Origin: Bostrychus sinensis
Lineage: Eukaryota > Chordata > Actinopteri > Gobiiformes > Eleotridae
DNA: 64,000 nucleotides
Direction of reading: 5' to 3'
Assembly (NCBI GenBank): GCA_020698575.1
Contig: CM036253.1
Location: 3,685,587 to 3,749,586, forward strand
The notes under the pieces are model-generated. The model searched no databases. It worked only from the letters and a program-made list of their open reading frames with translations, and was not told the DNA's origin. Both the position numbers and the translations under genes were made by a program. Shown here one piece after another: positions 1 through 8,300 of this stretch. Position 1 is the stretch's first letter. Every line of letters starts with the position of its first letter.

Positions 1-92
1 GCTCTAATTCCATAACAAATCAGAGCAGAGCCTTTAGCCCCTCCCACTCCTCAGGAATAACCAATCAGAGCAGAGCCTTTAGCCCCTCCCTC
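1..92. repeat. 45-bp duplication in an abi3 intron
   Basis: ATCAGAGCAGAGCCTTTAGC followed by CCCTCCC occurs at about 19 and again about 45 bases later. It lies just downstream of the probable exon 8 donor on the minus strand. No coding sequence is seen in it. Confidence 0.7.
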
Positions 93-96
93 TTAC

Positions 97-213
97 CCAG
101 GTGCTGCAGCCGCGCAGGTAATGCCACAGGAACAGGTGAGGCTCCAGGTGAGAGGGGGTGGGGCCGAGGGGGCGGGGCCGAGGGCGGGGGGAAGGGAGGG
201 GGAGGGGGGATCG
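97..213 (-). CDS. abi3: probable abi3 coding exon 8 (proline-rich)
   Basis: 117 bp between a CTCTGTCAG|CG acceptor and a CTGG|GTAAGA donor. It has the right phase to continue exon 7 and no stop codon. The reading is strongly proline-rich (IPPPPFPPPSAPPPRPHPLS). A shorter exon starting after CACCTGGAG, 45 bp, has the same phase and cannot be excluded. No SH3 residues appear, so the SH3 exons should lie left of base 1. Confidence 0.5.
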
Positions 214-3200
214 CTGACAGAGAGAGGAGCAGAGTGAGAGCTCTGACACAAAGTCGGGACCGCGCCCGGGGCTTGGAAACCCGGGGCTAAACTGCGTCTC
301 TTACATGATTGGCCGAGCGGCAGGAAGAGCGAGCGCATGTAGCAGCGAGAGGCGGGGCCGGAGCGCACTCTGAGCGAATGAGAGCGAGCGGCGGGCGGGG
401 CTCGGTGTCGGCTCCTCCTCGAAACTGAAAACATCCAATCAGCAGCGAGAACGAGAGCGAGTAAAAACAGGAGCCGTTACCGTAGTTACCGAGCTCCTCT
501 GCCATTGGTGGAGGCGGCGGAGGAGGCGGGGCCTCTGCGTCCTCTGGCAAAGGGGGCGTGGCCTCAGTGAAGTCATCAGGAGGAGGTGGGAAACTGGCCT
601 CTTCCACAACTGCAACCAAAACAGAATACTACAGTACAAGTACTAAAGTACTACAGTACAATTACTACATACACACACTACTGCAACCAAAACAGAATAC
701 TACAGTACAAGTACTAAAGTACTACAGTACAATTACTACATACACATACTACTGCAACCAAAACAGAATACTACAGTACAAGTACTAAAGTACTACAGTA
801 CAGTTACTACATACACATACTACTGCAACCAAAACAGACTACTACATTACAAGTACTACAGTACTACAGTACAATTACTACATACACATACTACTGCAAC
901 CAAAACAGAATACTACAGTATAAGTACTACATATATTACAGTACAAGTACTGCAAATACTACTGCATACACTACAGTATAAGTACTGTGTTTTTCTGTTA
1001 ATTTAATAAAGTAATTTAATCTAAATCTTAATTTAATCTACATTATCCATTTGTTTTAGTAACACTTATTAGAACACAACAGAGTGAGTAGTACTGTATT
1101 CTGCAGTATTTTTCAGTGCAGTTAGTGGCAGAGGTACTGCAGTACTTTATATGTACTGAAGTATATGTACTTTAGTATATGTACTGTATATGTAATAAAT
1201 ATATTGGCCAATTCTTGCTCTTTAATGTTGATTTTTAGTCAGAAAACATCCAAAATCTCTTTATCTCAGCCTGAATAAAAAGATTGTTGTCATTTCACTG
1301 GAACAGAAGCTCAGTTTCATAGTGGTTAGCACTCCTGCCTCACAGTAAGAAGGTCCCGGGTTCGATTCCCGGACTGGGTGCGGCCTTTCTGTGTGGAGTT
1401 TGCATGTAAAAGAGATTCTGAATCTCAGTGGAACTTTCCTGGTCAAATAAAGAACAAACTCTCCCCAAGCTCTACCTGGACTTAACTCATCTTTAACTCT
1501 TCTCTATGAGATGGACTCAACTCATCTTTAACTCTTCTCTCTGAGATGGACTCAACTCATCTTTAACTCTTCTCTCTGAGATGGACTTAACTCATCTTTA
1601 ACTCTTCTCTATGAGATGGACTCAACTCATCTTTAACTCTTCTCTCTGAGATGGACTCAACTCATCTTTAACTCTTCTCTCTGAGATGGACTTAATTCAT
1701 CTTTAACTCTTCTCTATGAGATGGACTCAACTCATCTTTAACTCTTCTCTCTGAGATGGACTTAACTCATCTTTAACTCTTCTCTCTGAGATGGACTCAA
1801 CTCATCTTTAACTCTTCTCTCTGAGATGGACTTAACTCATCTTTAACTCTTCTCTCTGAGATGGACTCAACTCATCTTTAACTCTTCTCTCTGAGATGGA
1901 CTTAACTCATCTTTAACTCTTCTCTCTGTCACATTCTAACAGCTGTTTGGTTTTAATAAGCTTAACTAAAACTAATGGATATATTAGATTAACATAAACA
2001 ACACTGCTCTAGTACAGGATACTGTAAAGTACACAGTACTGTGGAGTACAAAATACTGTAAAGTACACAGTACTGTGGAGTACAAAATACTGTAAAGTAC
2101 ACAGTACTGTGGAGTACAGGATACTGCAAAGTACTTGTACCCCCTCGTTACCTGTCTCCAGGGGAGGTGGAGGGGGCGGGGCCTGCGGAGTGGGTGGGGC
2201 TCCAGGTGGAGGTGGTGGTGGAGGAGGAGGAGGGGGGGGCGGAGCTACAGCCGCAGAGGAGCCAATCAGATCCAGAGTTTCGGCAGCAGCTCGGCTCCCA
2301 TTGGTCAAAGGAGGAGGAGGGGGTGGGGCTACAGGCCCGGCCAGGCTCTCATTGGCTGCTTCAGGAGGAGGAGGAGGAGGGGGAGGGGCATTGTCTGTGT
2401 CACCCACGAGGAGGAGCTCATCACTGACATCACACAAGGGCGGAGCCTGCCAGGAGGAGGGGATGGAGGGCGGGGCCACGGGTTTCCCAAAACTACTCAG
2501 AAAATACACAAAAAATACACAAAAAATACAGTTACTGCAGTATTTCCTTACTTCCTTGCTCTCTTACCTGCCAACAGAAGGGGGTGCTGTAGGGCACTGT
2601 ACAGGCTCTGGAGGCTTGTTCGTCCTGAAACACATTGTTATTATTGTTGTTATTATTGTTATTATAAAAAAATAAAAATAATAATAATTATTAATATTAT
2701 TATTATTATTAGGTGTGGTTCTGACCTGAAGGAGGAGCCCAGTTTCCGGATCGTTCCGCTGCGTTCGTTCTGTTTCCCTCCAACCTGCGACAGAACAGTT
2801 CAGGGGTAAATGCTCCACAGCCCAGACCTGGACTCAAACTGAGACAGAACAGTTCAGGGGTAAATGCTCCACAGCCCAGACCTGGACTCAAACTGAGACA
2901 GAACAGTTCAGGGGTAAATGCTCCACAGCCCTTATGAACACCTGATCAAAATTTTGCCAGAATTTAGCACTGTTGGATCTCGAGGAGGTTCAGTCGTTAT
3001 TACATCCTCTCAGTCACAGCTGTCCATCCTCTCAGCCACAGCTGAGTCCATCCTCTCAGCCACAGCTGTCCATCCTCTCAACCACAGCTGTCCATCCTCT
3101 CAGCCACAGCTGAGTCCATCCTCTCAGCCACAGCTGTCCATCCTCTCAACCACAGCTGTCCATCCTCTCAGCCACAGCTGAGTCCATCCTCTCAGCCACA

Positions 3201-4874
3201 GCTGTCCATCCTCTCAGCCACAGCTGTCCATCCTCTCAGCCACAGCTGTCCATCCTCTCAACCACAGCTGAGTCCATCCTCTCAGCCACAGCTGTCCATC
3301 CTCTCAACCACAGCTGTCCATCCTCTCAACCACAGCTGAGTCCATCCTCTCAACCACAGCTGAGTCCATCCTCTCAGTCACAGCTGTCCATCCTCTCAGC
3401 CACAGCTGTCCATCCTCTCAACCACAGCTGAGTCCATCCTCTCAGCCACAGCTGTCCATCCTCTCAACCACAGCTGAGTCCATCCTCTCAGTCACAGCTG
3501 TCCATCCTCTCAGCCACAGCTGAGTCCATCCTCTCAGCCACAGCTGTCCATCCTCTCAACCACAGCTGTCCATCCTCTCAGCCACAGCTGAGTCCATCCT
3601 CTCAGCCACAGCTGTCCATCCTCTCAACCACAGCTGTCCATCCTCTCAGCCACAGCTGAGTCCATCCTCTCAGCCACAGCTGAGTCCATCCTCTCAGCCA
3701 CAGCTGAGTCCATCCTCTCAGCCACAGCTGTCCATCCTCTCAACCACAGCTGAGTCCATCCTCTCAGCCACAGCTGAGTCCATCCTCTCAGCCACAGCTG
3801 TCCATCCTCTCAACCACAGCTGAGTCCATCCTCTCAGCCACAGCTGTCCATCCTCTCAGCCACAGCTGAGTCCATCCTCTCAGCCACAGCTGTCCATCCT
3901 CTCAACCACAGCTGAGTCCATCCTCTCAGCCACAGCTGAGTCCATCCTCTCAGCCACAGCTGTCCATCCTCTCAGCCACAGCTGTCCATCCTCTCAACCA
4001 CAGCTGTCCATCCTCTCAGCCACAGCTGAGTCCATCCTCTCAGCCACAGCTGAGTCCATCCTCTCAGCCACAGCTGTCCATCCTCTCAGCCACAGCTGTC
4101 CATCCTCAGCCACAGCTGAGTCCATCCTCTCAGCCACAGCTGTCCATCCTCTCAGCCACAGCTGTCCATCCTCAGCCACAGCTGAGTCCATCCTCTCAGC
4201 CACAGCTGTCCATCCTCTCAGCCACAGCTGTCCATCCTCAGCCACAGCTGAGTCCATCCTCTCAGCCACAGCTGTCCATCCTCTCAGCCACAGCTGTCCA
4301 TCCTCTCAGCCACAGCTGTCCATCCTCTCAGCCACAGCTGTCCATCCTCTCAGTCACACCTGTCCATCCTCTCAGCCACAGGAGTTACCTGACCGTGCTG
4401 AGGGAAGAGGAAGTAAGAGCAGCAAACGCCTGATGCCCTGAAAGGCTGTGGATGCCCGACCTGGGCTTTGCCAAATACAGGACCAGGACTAACACGGAAA
4501 TAAAGAAGAAAGAAAAGATGGAACTGAAACTAAACTGAAAACACACACACAGTTCAAACACGACAGCTCCATAAACCAGAGCGTTGTGCCTCTGTAGGAC
4601 AAACTCTACTCTCACTGACAGCAGAGGTACGACACTGTTCACTGAAGAACACGGGGATCTGTGATTTACTCACACTAAATATGTTTTATGGAGGTCATTT
4701 TTGTTAATATAAAAAAAACTGTCTAAGTAGTGTGGGAGGTTTGAGAGACAGCTCCTCCTGCAGCTCACTGCAGCTCCTCCTGCAGCTCACTGCAGAAAAC
4801 AACGCCTAAAGAGTTTCACTGACCACAGACATCAACATCAGGGAGGGTTTTAGGTATTTTACTTCTATATGTAT

Positions 4875-4946
<72 letters not shown>

Positions 4947-5260
4947 ATATATATAATTTTTCTGGTATTTATATTCTCTGTGAGAGCAACAGACAATATC
5001 TGCACATTTCCTTTGGGATTATTAAGGTCCATGTCCCTCTGCTGCACAACTTTGTGCTGTGGAGTCAGAATTAACTCCAGAGAACTTTTTTGTTACTGTT
5101 TTCCATATAACATTAATAATTCAATCAAATTGCTTCAAATTTATTTTGATGACAAAGAACATGCTGTTGAACAACTCCTGTTAGTTTCAGCCCAACTCAT
5201 GAAGGACTGTGTGAGAGGGGGAGGGGCTGTGTGTGTGAGTGTGGGGGGGTGGGGGAGGGG

Positions 5261-5311
<51 letters not shown>

Positions 5312-8300
5312 GCTCTGTGTGTGTGTGTGTGTGCGGGTTAATTAGAGCCATTCAGAGCTGAGAGCAGTTCCCACGCTGCTGCAACAAAAACCTGAGACTC
5401 TACTCTGGAAACTACTACGGTACTACTACAGTACTACAGTACTACAGTCTGTACTACACTCTGGACTACACTCAGTACTACATTCAGTACTACAGTAACT
5501 ACACTCTACTGTGACAGTAGTACAAGTTGAAGTACTCCACTCTACTGTGACAGCAGCAAAAGTTGAAGAACTAAAAGTGTTGTGTTTTCTCTGAACAGGA
5601 AGTGGTTCTGTCTGCGGTCGCATCACTTCCTGTTCCTGCTGCAGTTTCAGTAAAGCCTGCTGCAATACTTTAGTACTTCTGAGTACTACAGTACTTTAAG
5701 TACTACGTGTAATAGTAATGGTAATGCATTAGTCTTATACAGCGCTCTCAGTCTCAGTCTGAGACAGAAGCCTGGCTCTGACCAAACATTCGTCCACAAA
5801 GGTGTGTGGGGGGTTCTTGCTCAAGGACACACCGGCAGCGGGGATCAAACCACCAGCCTTCGGGTTAGCGGGCAAGTTTCTCCACCGACAGAGCTACTGC
5901 TGCTCCGTTATGTCTGAGAAAGGTTCTGGTGAATCCTGGAGGTCCCAGAACTGATCCCTGGAGCTGAACTTAACTTAAGTCAGTTTCCAACTCTGACTCC
6001 AGGAGCAGTAAACAGAGTTAGTACTGAGAACAGCTGAACTTAACTTAAGTCAGTCCTAAACAATTCACAGCAGACGCAGTGAGTCCTGCTTTAAAAAGAT
6101 TTAACCTGTCCCTCTACTGACCCGTCCTGCCTCAGGTAGGACCCGTCCCGCCTCAGGCAGGACCCGTCCCACCTCAGGTAGGACCTGTCCCGCCTCAGGG
6201 CCTCAGGTAGGACCTGTCCCGCCTCAGGGCCTCAGGTAGGACCCGTCCTGCCTCAGGTAGGACCCGTCCCACCTCAGGCAGGACCCGTCCCGCCTCAGGC
6301 AGGACCCGTCCCACCTCAGGTAGGACCTGTCCCGCCTCAGGGCCTCAGGTAGGACCTGTCCCGCCTCAGGGCCTCAAGTAGGACCTGTCCTGCCTCAGGT
6401 AGGACCCGTCCAGCCTCAGGCAGGACCCGTCCCGCCTCAGGTAGGACCCGTCCCGCCTCAGGTAGGACCCGTCCCGCCTCAGGTAGGACCTGTCCAGCCT
6501 CAGGTAGGACCCGTCCCGCCTCAGGTAGGACCCATCCCGCCTCAGGTAGGACCTGTCCCGCCTCAGGTAGGACCTGTCCAGCCTCAGGTAGGACCCGTCC
6601 CGCCTCAGGTAGGACCTGTCCCGCCTCAGGTAGGACCCGTCCCGCCTCAGGTAGGACCTGTCCCGCCTCAGGTAGGACCTGTCCCACCTCAGGTAGGACC
6701 TGTCCCGCCTCAGGGCCTCAGGTAGGACCTGTCCCGCCTCAGGCAGGACCCGTCCCGCCTCAGGTAGGACCCGTCCAGCCTCAGGTAGGACCCATCCCGC
6801 CTCAGAGCCTCAGGTAGGACCTGTCCCGCCTCAGGGCCTCAGGTAGGACCTGTCCCGCCTCAGGCAGGACCCGTCCAGCCTCAGGTAGGACCTGTCCCGC
6901 CTCAGGTAGGACCCGTCCCGCCTCAGGTAGGACCTGTCCCGCCTCAGGGCCTCAGGTAGGACCTGTCCCGCCTCAGGTAGGACCCGTCCCGCCTCAGGTA
7001 GGACCTGTCCCGCCTCAGGGCCTCAGGTAGGACCTGTCCCGCCTCAGGCAGGACCCGTCCAGCCTCAGGTAGGACCTGTCCCGCCTCAGGTAGGACCCGT
7101 CCCGCCTCAGGTAGGACCTGTCCCGCCTCAGGGCCTCAGGTAGGACCTGTCCCGCCTCAGGTAGGACCCGTCCCGCCTCAGGTAGGACCTGTCCCGCCTC
7201 AGAGCCTCAGGTAGGACCTGTCCCGCCTCAGGTAGGACCCGTCCCGCCTCAGGTAGGACCCGTCCCGCCTCAGAGCCTCAGGTAGGACCCGTCCCGCCTC
7301 AGGTAGGACCCGTCCCGCCTCAGAGCCTCAGGTAGGACCTGTCCCGCCTCAGGTAGGACCCGTCCCGCCTCAGAGCCTCAGGTAGGACCCGTCCCGCCTC
7401 AGGTAGGACCCGTCCCGCCTCAGAGCCTCAGGTAGGACCTGTCCCGCCTCAGGTAGGACCCCGCCTCAGAGCCTCAGGTAGGACCCGTCCCGCCTCAGGC
7501 AGGACCCGTCCCGCCTCAGGTAGGACCTGTCCCGCCTCAGGGCCTCAGGTAGGACCCGTCCAGCCTCAGGTAGGACCCGTCCCGCCTCAGAGCCTCAGGT
7601 AGGACCTGTCCCGCCTCAGGTAGGACCCGTCCCGCCTCAGAGCCTCAGGTAGGACCCGTCCCGCCTCAGGTAGGACCCGTCCCGCCTCAGAGCCTCAGGT
7701 AGGACCCGTCCCGCCTCAGGTAGGACCCGTTCGGCCTCAGAGCCTCAGGTAGGACCTGTCCCGCCTCAGGTAGGACCTGTCCCGCCTCAGAGCCTCAGGT
7801 AGGACCCGTCCCGCCTCAGAGCCTCAGGTAGGACCCGTCCCGCCTCAGAGCCTCAGGTAGGACCCGTCCCGCCTCAGGTAGGACCCGTCCCGCCTCAGGC
7901 AGGACCCGTCCCGCCTATGAGCCTCAGGTAGGACCTGTCCCGCCTCAGGTAGGACCCGTCCCGCCTCAGGGCCTCAGGTAGGACCTGTCCCACCTCAGGT
8001 AGGACCTGTCCCGCCTCAGGTAGGACCTGTCCCGCCTCAGGTAGGACCCGTCCAGCCTCAGGCAGGACCTGTCCCGCCTCAGGGCCTCAGGCAGGACCTG
8101 TCCCGCCTCAGGTAGGACCCGTCCAGCCTCAGGCAGGACCTGTCCCGCCTCAGGGCCTCAGGCAGGACCTGTCCCGCCTCAGGTAGGACCCGTCCAGCCT
8201 CAGGCAGGACCTGTCCAGCCTCAGAGCCTCAGGTAGGACCTGTCCCGCCTCAGGTAGGACCCGTCCAGCCTCAGGCAGGACCTGTCCCGCCTCAGGGCCT

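Noticed and set aside
1316..1390. tRNA gene (A and B boxes present)
   Set aside because: The body continues into a SINE-specific region and tail, and a cloverleaf cannot be drawn convincingly.
2109..2809. Glycine/arginine-rich plus-strand frames over abi3 exon 6
   Set aside because: They are the antisense shadow of polyproline codons in the minus-strand exon.
5426..5665. Minus-strand frame LLKLQQEQEVMRPQTEPLPV as an extra abi3 exon
   Set aside because: Exons 3 and 4 already join in phase; this segment has no ABI match and no fitting splice pair.
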